DNA of 8,795 nucleotides from assembly GCA_900547285.1 (NCBI GenBank), contig URGF01000074.1:1-8795 (forward strand), read 5' to 3'. Shown here in pieces: positions 1 through 5,936 of the stretch. The position numbers were made by a program, and so were the translations under genes. Source of the stretch: an uncultured Collinsella sp. (lineage in GTDB: Bacteria > Actinomycetota > Coriobacteriia > Coriobacteriales > Coriobacteriaceae). The notes below the pieces were generated by a model. It ran no database searches. It was not told the DNA's origin and worked only from the letters and a program-made list of their open reading frames with translations. How positions within the stretch are numbered: the stretch's first letter is position 1; each line of letters begins with the position of its first letter.

Positions 1-539
1 CCGTTCTCTTTGAGGACGGGCAGCAAGTCGGGCGTGCGGGCGACGGACTGGTACGCCTCGACGACGATAGCATCGAGCGCATCCTCGGCCGAGAACTTCT
101 TCTTCTCGCACTCATCGGCCTTGGTCGAGACATCGCGCAGGACCGTGAGGATCGTGCCCTCGATGGGCTTGCGGACAGCCTGGAAGGCGACCTTGACGGC
201 ACGACGGAAGGCGAAGGCGATGTTGGCGGAGGTGATGGGCTCATCGGCAGAGACGAGGCCCTCGGCCACGCCGCGCAGAATCTGCGACGTGATGACGCCG
301 GAGTTCCCGCGGGCGCCCATGAGGGAGCCGTGAGTGATGGCGCCGGCGATGGCCTTCATGTCGGCATCGGCGGGAAGGGCGGAGAGCTCCTTGGTCACCG
401 AGGCGAGCGTGAGCGACATGTTGGTACCGGTGTCGCCGTCGGGTACGGGGAAGACATTGAGCTTGTTGATCTCCTCGGCCTTGTCGGAAACAGCAGCCGC
501 AGCGATCGGAAAACAGGTGCGAATGGTCTTTGCAATCAT
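1..539 (-). CDS. fakA: DAK2-domain fatty acid kinase catalytic subunit, FakA/YloV type (partial, N-terminal 179 residues)
   Basis: Only the first 179 residues are present; the gene runs off the left edge. In characterised members FakA is a cytosolic kinase that phosphorylates fatty acids presented by a FakB carrier, feeding exogenous acyl chains into phospholipid synthesis. The N-terminal DAK2 (dihydroxyacetone-kinase-like) ATP-binding domain is clear: LNVFPVPDGDTGTNM at residues 27-41, whose aspartates D34 and D36 would hold Mg-ATP, and GARGNSGVI at 76-84. The ATG at 539 is the first usable start after an in-frame TAG, which is itself the stop codon of the upstream Asp23 gene. A GGAG lies 12 nt upstream, a rather long spacing. 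Only about 26 residues precede the kinase motif, somewhat fewer than in many homologues. The 27-nt gap to the Asp23 gene indicates one operon, the usual arrangement. The family call is strong; fatty acid as substrate is inferred, since older annotations call this DhaK-like. Confidence 0.88.
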   Translation of the reverse strand, partial: MIAKTIRTCFPIAAAAVSDKAEEINKLNVFPVPDGDTGTNMSLTLASVTKELSALPADADMKAIAGAITHGSLMGARGNSGVITSQILRGVAEGLVSADEPITSANIAFAFRRAVKVAFQAVRKPIEGTILTVLRDVSTKADECEKKKFSAEDALDAIVVEAYQSVARTPDLLPVLKEN

Positions 540-566
540 GGGTATTTGAATCTCCGTTTTCGGATG

Positions 567-923
567 CTAGTTCAGACGGCTCTTGAGCGCGTCGATATGG
601 ATGCCGATCTTAAGGCTGGCGGGATCGATCTGGGCGATCTCCTGCAGGGTGAAGGCAACGGAGCTCGAAAGATTGTGGCAGACGGACTTCATGTTGACGC
701 CGTTCTCGAGCACGACGTGAAGATCGACCGTAAGGCCGTTCTCGTCGGCGGAGACAAGCACGCCCTTGCGGAGGCGCTGACCGGCAAGCAGGCGCACGCT
801 CTCGGCGCCCTGGAGCTGCTCAGCCATACCGACGACGCCATAGCACGTCATCGCGGCATAACCGGCAATATCGGCAATAACGTCGTTCGAGACGCTCAGG
901 CTGCCGTTGATGGTCTCAGACAC
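567..923 (-). CDS. Asp23/Gls24 family envelope stress response protein (YloU-like)
   Basis: This 118-residue protein matches the Asp23/Gls24 (DUF322) family in length and pattern. Residues 6-37 carry the family opening, a short strand (NGSLSVSNDVIADIAGYAA) followed by GVVGMA; residues 64-95 carry the second half, LTVDLHVVLENGVNMKSVCHNL with an amphipathic helix after it. No signal peptide or membrane segment is seen, so it is probably cytosolic or a peripheral membrane protein. In Gram-positive bacteria family members form envelope-associated assemblies and respond to alkaline or cell-wall stress, but the molecular role is poorly defined. The start is GTG at 921-923, supported by a strong AAGGAG at 930-935 with six nucleotides of spacing. 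It is the first gene of an apparent operon with the downstream FakA-type kinase gene, and both are read in the same frame, separated by nine codons and one TAG. The family is confident; the function is not. Confidence 0.87.
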   Translation of the reverse strand: MSETINGSLSVSNDVIADIAGYAAMTCYGVVGMAEQLQGAESVRLLAGQRLRKGVLVSADENGLTVDLHVVLENGVNMKSVCHNLSSSVAFTLQEIAQIDPASLKIGIHIDALKSRLN

Positions 924-972
924 AAGAATCTCCTTATCTGGTGCTCACGGCACCATGTCGTGGGAGCAATCA

Positions 973-985
973 TTGCAATATTCTA
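973..985 (-). promoter_or_regulatory. Candidate promoter of the Asp23-fakA operon
   Basis: On the minus strand TAGAAT at 980-985 is a plausible -10 box (one mismatch to TATAAT), placing transcription start near 973 and giving a leader of about 50 nt. No good -35 box is seen at normal spacing, so this is tentative. Within the leader, 939-955 can form a small hairpin (TGGTGC paired with GCACCA, five-base loop), ending four nucleotides upstream of the AAGGAG ribosome binding site of the Asp23 gene. An operon start is expected here because a terminator closes the tRNA unit just upstream. Nothing else was recognised in 986-1081. Confidence 0.3.
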
Positions 986-1081
986 CAACGACCGCGCCAT
1001 GTTGAGGTGATGGGTCGCGGGATTACATCCTCGACACGAAATGTTGATATGGCAACGTTCGAGTCAAGTGGTCGCGGCATG

Positions 1082-1111
1082 AAAAAACCCGCCGCATAAG
1101 CGACGGGTTTT
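1082..1111 (-). terminator. Rho-independent terminator after tRNA-Asn
   Basis: On the minus strand this reads as a GC-rich stem (ACCCGTCGC paired with GCGGCGGGT, TTAT loop) flanked by A's on the 5' side and running into six T's. It starts six nucleotides after the tRNA CCA end. One stem position is a G-U wobble in the minus-strand RNA but a C-A mismatch in the plus-strand RNA, and the longer U tract is also on the minus strand. Both point to minus-strand termination. Confidence 0.92.
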
Positions 1112-1117
1112 ACAACC

Positions 1118-1192
1118 TGGCTCCCCGGGTAGGACTCGAACCTACAACAGCGCGGTTAACAGCCGCGTGCTCTACCATTGAGCTACCGAGGA
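1118..1192 (-). tRNA. tRNA-Asn (anticodon GUU), CCA encoded
   Basis: The 75-nt minus-strand sequence folds into a complete cloverleaf. The acceptor stem is TCCTCGG with CCGGGGA (one T-G wobble). The D stem is GCTC/GAGC with loop AATGGTA. The anticodon stem is CGCGG/CCGCG with loop CTGTTAA, and the T stem is GTAGG/CCTAC with loop TTCGAGT. The anticodon GTT at 1158-1160 decodes AAC and AAU as asparagine. Discriminator base G at 1121 fits tRNA-Asn, and the 3' CCA at 1118-1120 is genomically encoded. The variable loop is five bases. It appears to be a single-gene transcription unit with its own promoter about 25 nt upstream and a terminator right after it. Confidence 0.97.
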
Positions 1193-1214
1193 ATAGGTGC
1201 GTGCTCTCAAGCAA

Positions 1215-1270
1215 CGAAGTTTATTATACGGACGAATCAGCTCAGGGCAAGAACTTTTTTGAGAATTTTT
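1215..1270 (-). promoter_or_regulatory. Promoter of tRNA-Asn with UP-element-like A-tracts
   Basis: On the minus strand a perfect -10 box TATAAT lies at 1223-1228 and a TTGCCC -35 box (four of six matches to TTGACA) at 1245-1250, separated by 16 nt. Transcription would begin near 1215-1216, giving a leader of about 24 nt before the tRNA 5' end. Just upstream of the -35, two A-tracts (complements of 1255-1260 and 1266-1270) sit where an UP element would contact the RNA polymerase alpha subunit, as at many stable-RNA promoters. The -10 and -35 are seen directly; the UP role is inferred. Confidence 0.75.
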
Positions 1271-1276
1271 CCGACC

Positions 1277-1315
1277 TAGTCATTGGAGACGTCCCCAATG
1301 ACTACCCAACGACTA
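1277..1315. repeat. REP-like element: 11-bp unit, two tandem copies plus one inverted copy
   Basis: On the plus strand CCCAATGACTA (1294-1304) is followed directly by CCCAACGACTA (1305-1315), differing at one base. TAGTCATTGG (1277-1286) is the inverted partner, a perfect 10-bp match to 1295-1304. The eight bases between the arms contain the palindrome GACGTC, so the whole can fold into one hairpin; in minus-strand RNA the stem gains an extra G-U pair. No U tract follows on either strand, so a terminator role is less likely than for 1321-1354. The architecture resembles repetitive extragenic palindromes mobilised by REP-associated tyrosine transposases, but that identity is inference from shape only. 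It lies between the rpoD terminator and the tRNA-Asn promoter. Confidence 0.6.
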
Positions 1316-1320
1316 CATGA

Positions 1321-1354
1321 AAGCGCCCTCAAGCGGATGTGCTTGAGGGCGCTT
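1321..1354 (-). terminator. Probable terminator of the operon ending in rpoD
   Basis: A perfect 14-bp inverted repeat (AAGCGCCCTCAAGC at 1321-1334 with GCTTGAGGGCGCTT at 1341-1354, six-base loop) begins 13 nt after the rpoD stop codon. The stem is strong, but on the minus strand only three T's follow before the run is broken (CTTTCATG), so termination may be incomplete or assisted by another factor. No better terminator lies between rpoD and the tRNA promoter. Confidence 0.72.
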
Positions 1355-1367
1355 CTTGCTTGCGAGG

Positions 1368-2714
1368 TTAAGACTCAATATAGTCTTTAAGCTTGCTAGA
1401 GCGGCTGGGGTGACGGAGCTTAGCCAGGGTCTTGGACTCGATCTGGCGGATGCGCTCGCGCGTAACGCCAAACTCACGGCCGACTTCCTCGAGCGTACGG
1501 GGATGTCCGTCGACAAGGCCAAAGCGCAGCTCGATAACCTTGCGCTCACGATCGGCAAGCGAGTCGAGCACCTGGGTGAGCTGCTCCTGCAGCATGGAGA
1601 AGCTGGCGGCATCGGGCGGAACGATAGCCTGGGAGTCCTCGATGAAGTCGCCCAGCTGGGAATCCTCTTCCTCGCCGATAGGGGTCTCCAGCGACACGGG
1701 CTCCTGCGAGATCTTCTGGATCTCGCGGACGCGGTCGGCACTCATGTCCATCTCGGCACCGATCTCCTCGGGGGTCGGGTCGCGACCCAGGTCCTGGAGG
1801 AGCTGGCGCTGCACGCGGACCAGCTTGTTGATGGTCTCGACCATATGCACGGGGATACGGATGGTACGGGCCTGATCAGCGATGGCACGCGTAATGGCCT
1901 GACGGATCCACCACGTGGCGTAGGTGGAGAACTTAAAGCCCTTCTGGTAGTCGAACTTCTCGACGGCGCGGATCAGACCGAGGTTGCCCTCCTGGATCAG
2001 GTCCAGGAACAGCATGCCGCGACCGACATAGCGCTTGGCGATGGAGACGACCAGACGCAGGTTGGCGCTGATGAGCGCCTGCTTGGCCTCGAGACCCACG
2101 TTCTCGATACGGGTCAGGCGACGCATCTCGGCGCGGGTGAGCTCGATCTCGCCCGCCTCAGCGGCCTCGAGCTTCTCGGTGGCGTCAAGGCCAGCCTCGA
2201 TCTTCATGGCCAGATCGACCTCTTCGGAGGCGGTCAGCAAGTCGACCTTACCGATCTCCTTAAGGTACATACGAACCGGGTCGCCGGTCAGCATCACCGT
2301 GGAGGAATCGATGCCGCGCACGCGCGAACGCGAACGGGACGTGCGCACGGTGCGCTTCTTCTTGCTCTTGGAAGAACCCATCTCGGCGTCAGCCTGACGG
2401 GCCATCTTAAGCTCGTGATCGTCGAGCGAGCCGGAATCGTGCTCGTCGTCATCGAAATCGTCGGTATCGCTATCGTTATCGTCATCGTCGACGTCCATGG
2501 GGGCGTCGTCGTTACCGCTCGCGGAGATAATCTGGATGCCGCTGTTGCGCAGCGCGGAATACACCGCGTTGAGCTGCTCGTCAGATACATCGATATCCTT
2601 CAGGGCGACCTGAATCTCGTCCTCGGTTACCGAAGTCCTGTTTGAGCCGTTGCCCATGAGCTTTGCAACGTAGGATTCCAGCCCAGTACCCGTGCTCTCA
2701 CTCTTATTTGGCAC
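1368..2714 (-). CDS. rpoD: RNA polymerase primary sigma factor (RpoD/SigA/HrdB)
   Basis: The housekeeping sigma factor, which directs RNA polymerase to promoters. Numbered from the upstream ATG at 2729 (453 residues): region 1.1-like segment at about 18-70, an acidic Asp-rich stretch (74-98), a Lys/Arg/Ser patch (119-138), region 1.2 (about 148-180, DPVRMYLKEIGKVDLLT), and region 2 (about 215-290) with the RLVVSIAKRYVGRGMLFLDL core and the STYATWWIRQAITRAI -10 recognition helix. Region 3 is at about 295-370 and region 4 at about 385-453, with the VTRERIRQIE helix-turn-helix that reads the -35. Having every region argues against an alternative sigma. I prefer the GTG at 2714 (448 residues) over the ATG at 2729, because AAGGGAG lies five nucleotides before the GTG while the ATG has no clear ribosome binding site. 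It follows dnaG by 110 nt without a visible terminator, so it is probably co-transcribed and may also have its own promoter. Confidence 0.96.
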   Translation of the reverse strand: MPNKSESTGTGLESYVAKLMGNGSNRTSVTEDEIQVALKDIDVSDEQLNAVYSALRNSGIQIISASGNDDAPMDVDDDDNDSDTDDFDDDEHDSGSLDDHELKMARQADAEMGSSKSKKKRTVRTSRSRSRVRGIDSSTVMLTGDPVRMYLKEIGKVDLLTASEEVDLAMKIEAGLDATEKLEAAEAGEIELTRAEMRRLTRIENVGLEAKQALISANLRLVVSIAKRYVGRGMLFLDLIQEGNLGLIRAVEKFDYQKGFKFSTYATWWIRQAITRAIADQARTIRIPVHMVETINKLVRVQRQLLQDLGRDPTPEEIGAEMDMSADRVREIQKISQEPVSLETPIGEEEDSQLGDFIEDSQAIVPPDAASFSMLQEQLTQVLDSLADRERKVIELRFGLVDGHPRTLEEVGREFGVTRERIRQIESKTLAKLRHPSRSSKLKDYIES

Positions 2715-2719
2715 AGATT

Positions 2720-2726
2720 CTCCCTT
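2720..2726 (-). promoter_or_regulatory. Ribosome binding site deciding the rpoD start
   Basis: AAGGGAG on the minus strand, five nucleotides upstream of the GTG at 2712-2714. It lies inside the extension that the upstream ATG (2727-2729) would encode, which favours the GTG as the real start and a protein five residues shorter. Confidence 0.65.
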
Positions 2727-2739
2727 CATAGTCCACAGG

Positions 2740-2755
2740 ACTCATTACTTTAGCA
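2740..2755 (-). promoter_or_regulatory. Candidate extended -10 promoter for rpoD
   Basis: In the dnaG-rpoD gap the minus strand reads TGC followed by TAAAGT (2747-2755), an extended -10 of the TGnTAnnnT form with four of six matches in the hexamer. No -35 at normal spacing is evident (TTGGGT is 20 nt away). Transcription would start near 2740, about 26 nt before the preferred rpoD GTG. A separate rpoD promoter behind dnaG would fit its steady, high demand, but this is a weak motif call. Confidence 0.3.
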
Positions 2756-2824
2756 CACACATTGACGTCTATACCCAAAATTCAGACTGGATATAGGCGC
2801 AAATACGCTGGTTGACCACAACAT

Positions 2825-4939
2825 CTAGGCCTGGTCGGCGCCCGCCGTCTCCAAACCGATCAAACGGAACGGATCGGCCACACCGCCAATCGACTTTTGG
2901 AGCTCGCGCTGACGCTGAGAATCTTGCATCGCCTGCATCGTCAGCACGCGGCGCGCCTCATCGTCGAGCGACCGATCCTGACGTAGCTTGGCCTGTGCGG
3001 CGCGCATGCGGCGCTTGATGGTGTAGAGCTCGAGGGTATCGAGCATAAACACAATGTTCGTCTCGGTGGGGTGCTTGCTCGTCGCGGAGATGCGCCCGGC
3101 ACTCACAAGCGTTGCCGCATCGGGACACACTGAGCGCGCCGCATCCATGCAGGCTGCAGGATCGGTTCCCGGCGGCGTTGCCAGAACGGCCCATGCAATG
3201 GACTCGTGACGCGGGTCAACCCACTCGATGGAGCAGATGCGGTCGGCATACGTGCGGAACAGGTCGGGGTAGCTCGTGAGCATCGTAAGCAGCTCACGCT
3301 CCCCCGCCAAAGACTTTCGCTCTAGGTCGGTCAGCACGATCGGCGTCGCCGGTACCGCGGGCACGCCCGTTGCATCGGCAACCGGCGCCGCGCCATCCAT
3401 GCCAACCGGCACATCGATCGACGGCACATCGTCGACGACCTCGACCGGCGCGGCCCCGTAGGCCTCAAGCGGCACATAGTCATACGGCTCTTCCTCGACC
3501 GGCGTGGACACCGGCGGCGTCGCCCCCGACGCCCAGGCGCCGCGAGACGCCCCCTGCGAACCAGACGCCCGACCGCCCGCGCTGCCCGCGCGCTCGGCCT
3601 GCGCCCGCTGGCGCTCGTAATTCTGCTCGCGACGACGCTCGGCGTCCTCGCGCTTGGCAACATCGCGAAACACACGGCCCGAGCTCGAACGCACCGTCTC
3701 CAAGTCCAACCCCAGCAGGTCGGCAATCTGGATAAAGTACGTATCGATCATGTAGCTATCGCGCAGTGGATAGATGAGCGTCAGCGCATCCTCAAGTGCC
3801 TTGGCACGACCGCCCGGCGTGGTGATGTCGCTCGACTCCTGCAGTGAGCGGTACACAAAGTCCATGAGGGGCTCAGCGGCGTCGATGCGCGCCTGCAGTG
3901 CCTCGCCACCATGCGCGGTGATGAACTCCATGGGGTCGTTGCCGTCGGGAAGTACCACGCAGCGCAGATCCATCGAATCCTGCTCGATAAACTGAATCGC
4001 GCGGCGAGCGGCCTTTTGACCGGCGGCGTCGCCATCGAACATATAGACAATGCGCTTGGCAAAGCGGGTGAGCGTCTTTACATGATGTTCCGTCAGCGCC
4101 GTGCCCAGCGTGGCGACGACGTTTTTGATCCCCGCCTCCCAGCAGGCGATGCAGTCGGTATATCCCTCCACCACGATGGCGGTATCCTGAGCGACGATAA
4201 ACTCCTTGGCCCAGTTAAAGCCGTAGAGGTTTCGCTTTTTATGGAACACGCTCGTCTCGGCGGTGTTGAGGTACTTCGGCTGGCCGTCGCCCATAATGCG
4301 CCCGCCAAAGGCGATGTTATGACCCTGCTCGTCAAAGATGGGAAACATCACGCGGTCGTAAAAACGGTCGGCAAGCTGCCCGCGCCCACGGCTCACGGCC
4401 ACGTTGGCGTCGATCATTTCCTGCGGGGTAAAGCCCGCCTGCGACAGATGGGACACCAGTGCGTTGCGACCCGGCGCAAAGCCCAGGCAGTAGCGGCGGC
4501 AGACGTCGCCGCCCATGCCGCGGCTGGCAAAGTACTCGCGCGGACGGCCGTCCTTACCGCGCATGAGCATGGTGTGGTAGAACTGGGCGGTCTCGGCGCA
4601 CAGGTCGAAGATGCGGGCGCGCTTGGTGCCGCGCTCGCGATAGGCGCCGGTATCGTGCAGCTCAATGCCGGCACGGTCGGCCAGGTAGCGAATCGACTCG
4701 GGAAAGCTCAGATTCTCGCGCTTCATGATGTAGGTGAAGACGTCGCCGCCCTCACCACAGCCAAAGCAGTGCCACACCTGCGTAGCGGGGATAATGTGAA
4801 ACGACGGGGTCTTTTCGCCATGAAAGGGGCAGCAGCCCCAAAACTCATGGCCGCGGGGCTTGAGCTCAACCGTTTCCTGCACGATGGCAACCAGGTCAGA
4901 CGCAGCGCGTACCTGGTCTTTTTCCTCATCGCTAATCAC
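2825..4939 (-). CDS. dnaG: DNA primase DnaG
   Basis: Synthesises the RNA primers for chromosome replication in association with the replicative helicase DnaB. The 704-residue product shows the family order. The CHC2 zinc finger has C37, H40, C58 and C61. The catalytic core spans about 115-350, with DRVMFPI at 195-201, the Toprim motif VVEGYTD (256-262, catalytic E258) and the metal-binding DGD at 302-304. A C-terminal helical helicase-binding region lies at about 540-685. Residues about 428-535 form a charged, then Ala/Gly/Pro-rich linker of low complexity, which explains why the protein is about 100 residues longer than the 580-640 residues usual in the family. The GTG start (4937-4939) has GGGGGTGA six nucleotides upstream and overlaps the end of ribF by 8 nt, so translation is probably coupled. 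Its place between ribF and rpoD ties replication priming to the translation and transcription genes. Confidence 0.97.
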   Translation of the reverse strand: MISDEEKDQVRAASDLVAIVQETVELKPRGHEFWGCCPFHGEKTPSFHIIPATQVWHCFGCGEGGDVFTYIMKRENLSFPESIRYLADRAGIELHDTGAYRERGTKRARIFDLCAETAQFYHTMLMRGKDGRPREYFASRGMGGDVCRRYCLGFAPGRNALVSHLSQAGFTPQEMIDANVAVSRGRGQLADRFYDRVMFPIFDEQGHNIAFGGRIMGDGQPKYLNTAETSVFHKKRNLYGFNWAKEFIVAQDTAIVVEGYTDCIACWEAGIKNVVATLGTALTEHHVKTLTRFAKRIVYMFDGDAAGQKAARRAIQFIEQDSMDLRCVVLPDGNDPMEFITAHGGEALQARIDAAEPLMDFVYRSLQESSDITTPGGRAKALEDALTLIYPLRDSYMIDTYFIQIADLLGLDLETVRSSSGRVFRDVAKREDAERRREQNYERQRAQAERAGSAGGRASGSQGASRGAWASGATPPVSTPVEEEPYDYVPLEAYGAAPVEVVDDVPSIDVPVGMDGAAPVADATGVPAVPATPIVLTDLERKSLAGERELLTMLTSYPDLFRTYADRICSIEWVDPRHESIAWAVLATPPGTDPAACMDAARSVCPDAATLVSAGRISATSKHPTETNIVFMLDTLELYTIKRRMRAAQAKLRQDRSLDDEARRVLTMQAMQDSQRQRELQKSIGGVADPFRLIGLETAGADQA

Positions 4940-5936
4940 GGATGCTCACCCCCTGCTCACCCAAATGATGACGAATATCGTCAATGTTGCCCTCGACGGT
5001 CGCGATAAGCTCGTCCAGCGAATCGAACATGCGCGACGGGCGCAGCCAGCGCGTAAACGCCAGCGAAACCGAGGTGCCGTACAGGTCGCCCGCATACCCG
5101 ATCAAGTTGGCCTCGAGATGCGCCGAGGCGGCATCGTCGGCATACGTCGGCGGCAGGCCCACATTGACAGCGGCAGGCCACACGGTATCATCGACCAGCA
5201 CCAGGCCCTCGTAGACGCCATCGGCAGGAACCTGGATGCCCTCGGGCACCTGGATGTTTGCCGTGGGGAAACCCATGTCGGAGCCCTGGTGACGACCGCC
5301 GGCAACAATACCTCGCAGCATGTACGGGCGACCGAGCAGCTCGGCGGCAAGCTCAACATGACCCCGGCGCAGCTCCTGGCGAATACGGGTGGCGCAGATT
5401 GTCTGTCCATCGACGCACAGCAGCTCGTGGCCATAGACGTCAACGCCGCGCTCGGTACCCCATGCCTGCATCTCGGCAACGCCCGAGGCGCCGCCGCGAC
5501 CCAACCTAAAGTCGCTACCCACGCGAATCGAGCGGATATCGACGACGCGCGACAGCAGCTTAAGAAAGCCCGCATGGTCGAGAGCCGCCACCGCAGGCGT
5601 GAAGGGAACGGCCACGACCGCATCGACCCCGGTGAGAGCCAGGGCATGCAGACGGTCGGCCGTCGTCATAAGTTTTTGAGCGGGCGAGGGGCTCACCACC
5701 ACATCCGGGTCGGGATCGAAAGTAACCACGACCGCCTTGCAGCCGTGGTCACGCGCATCGCGAACGACCGCGTCGATCAGTTCGTGATGCCCCCGATGTA
5801 CGCCATCGAACACACCGATGGCGATCGACGCGGCGCCCAGGCACGCGCAATCATCAAATACATCGGCGGAGACGATGCGGGCCTCATCCGACTCGCCCGC
5901 GAAAAAAATACGCGCGAGCTCGTGGGGAGCCAGCAT
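4932..5936 (-). CDS. ribF: Bifunctional riboflavin kinase / FAD synthetase RibF
   Basis: Cytosolic enzyme that phosphorylates riboflavin to FMN and then adenylylates FMN to FAD. Numbered from the GTG at 5939 (335 residues, a normal length). The N-terminal FMN adenylyltransferase domain has GVFDGVHRGH at 42-51 (the ATP-binding HxGH-type motif), VVTFDPDP at 71-78, VGSDFRLGRG at 140-149 and TRIRQEL at 184-190. The C-terminal flavokinase domain has GFPTANI at 223-229, PADGVY at 238-243, a PPTY motif at 263-266 and DLYG at 285-288. I prefer the ATG at 5936, whose A is shared with the truB stop (TGATG), but the adjacent GTG at 5939 is possible and adds one residue. It ends with an 8-nt overlap into dnaG. 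No FMN riboswitch-like leader could lie upstream, since the gene sits inside an operon, so expression follows the operon rather than flavin level. Confidence 0.96.
   Translation of the reverse strand: MLAPHELARIFFAGESDEARIVSADVFDDCACLGAASIAIGVFDGVHRGHHELIDAVVRDARDHGCKAVVVTFDPDPDVVVSPSPAQKLMTTADRLHALALTGVDAVVAVPFTPAVAALDHAGFLKLLSRVVDIRSIRVGSDFRLGRGGASGVAEMQAWGTERGVDVYGHELLCVDGQTICATRIRQELRRGHVELAAELLGRPYMLRGIVAGGRHQGSDMGFPTANIQVPEGIQVPADGVYEGLVLVDDTVWPAAVNVGLPPTYADDAASAHLEANLIGYAGDLYGTSVSLAFTRWLRPSRMFDSLDELIATVEGNIDDIRHHLGEQGVSIRD
4946..4953 (-). promoter_or_regulatory. Ribosome binding site of dnaG inside ribF
   Basis: GGGGGTGA, one mismatch from the ideal GGAGGTGA, lies six nucleotides before the GTG start of dnaG and within the last codons of ribF. 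It supports this GTG as the start and coupling to ribF translation. Confidence 0.7.

Noticed and set aside
330..1010. Plus-strand open frame across the fakA and Asp23 genes and their leader
   Set aside because: It crosses two minus-strand genes with recognisable families and the leader between the Asp23 gene and the tRNA terminator; composition is that of an antisense shadow.
1118..1192. tRNA-Asn 3' end as an integrated-element attachment site
   Set aside because: tRNA genes are common integration targets, but there is no second copy of the tRNA end, no integrase and only housekeeping genes on both sides within this window.
1277..1304. Hairpin read as a second rpoD terminator
   Set aside because: It is a good inverted repeat but has no U tract on either strand, and a stronger hairpin lies closer to the rpoD stop.
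2441..2515. TCG/TCA trinucleotide pattern as a microsatellite or CRISPR-like array
   Set aside because: It is coding for the acidic tract of RpoD, with mixed Asp and Glu codons and no spacer structure.
1356..2645. Plus-strand open frame of 429 codons opposite rpoD
   Set aside because: It lies entirely antisense to a clear sigma factor gene, its product resembles no family I know, and such frames are expected opposite GC-rich codon-biased genes.
3911..5008. Plus-strand open frame of 365 codons opposite dnaG
   Set aside because: Antisense to well-supported primase motifs; Ala/Gly/His/Val-rich product without recognisable domains.
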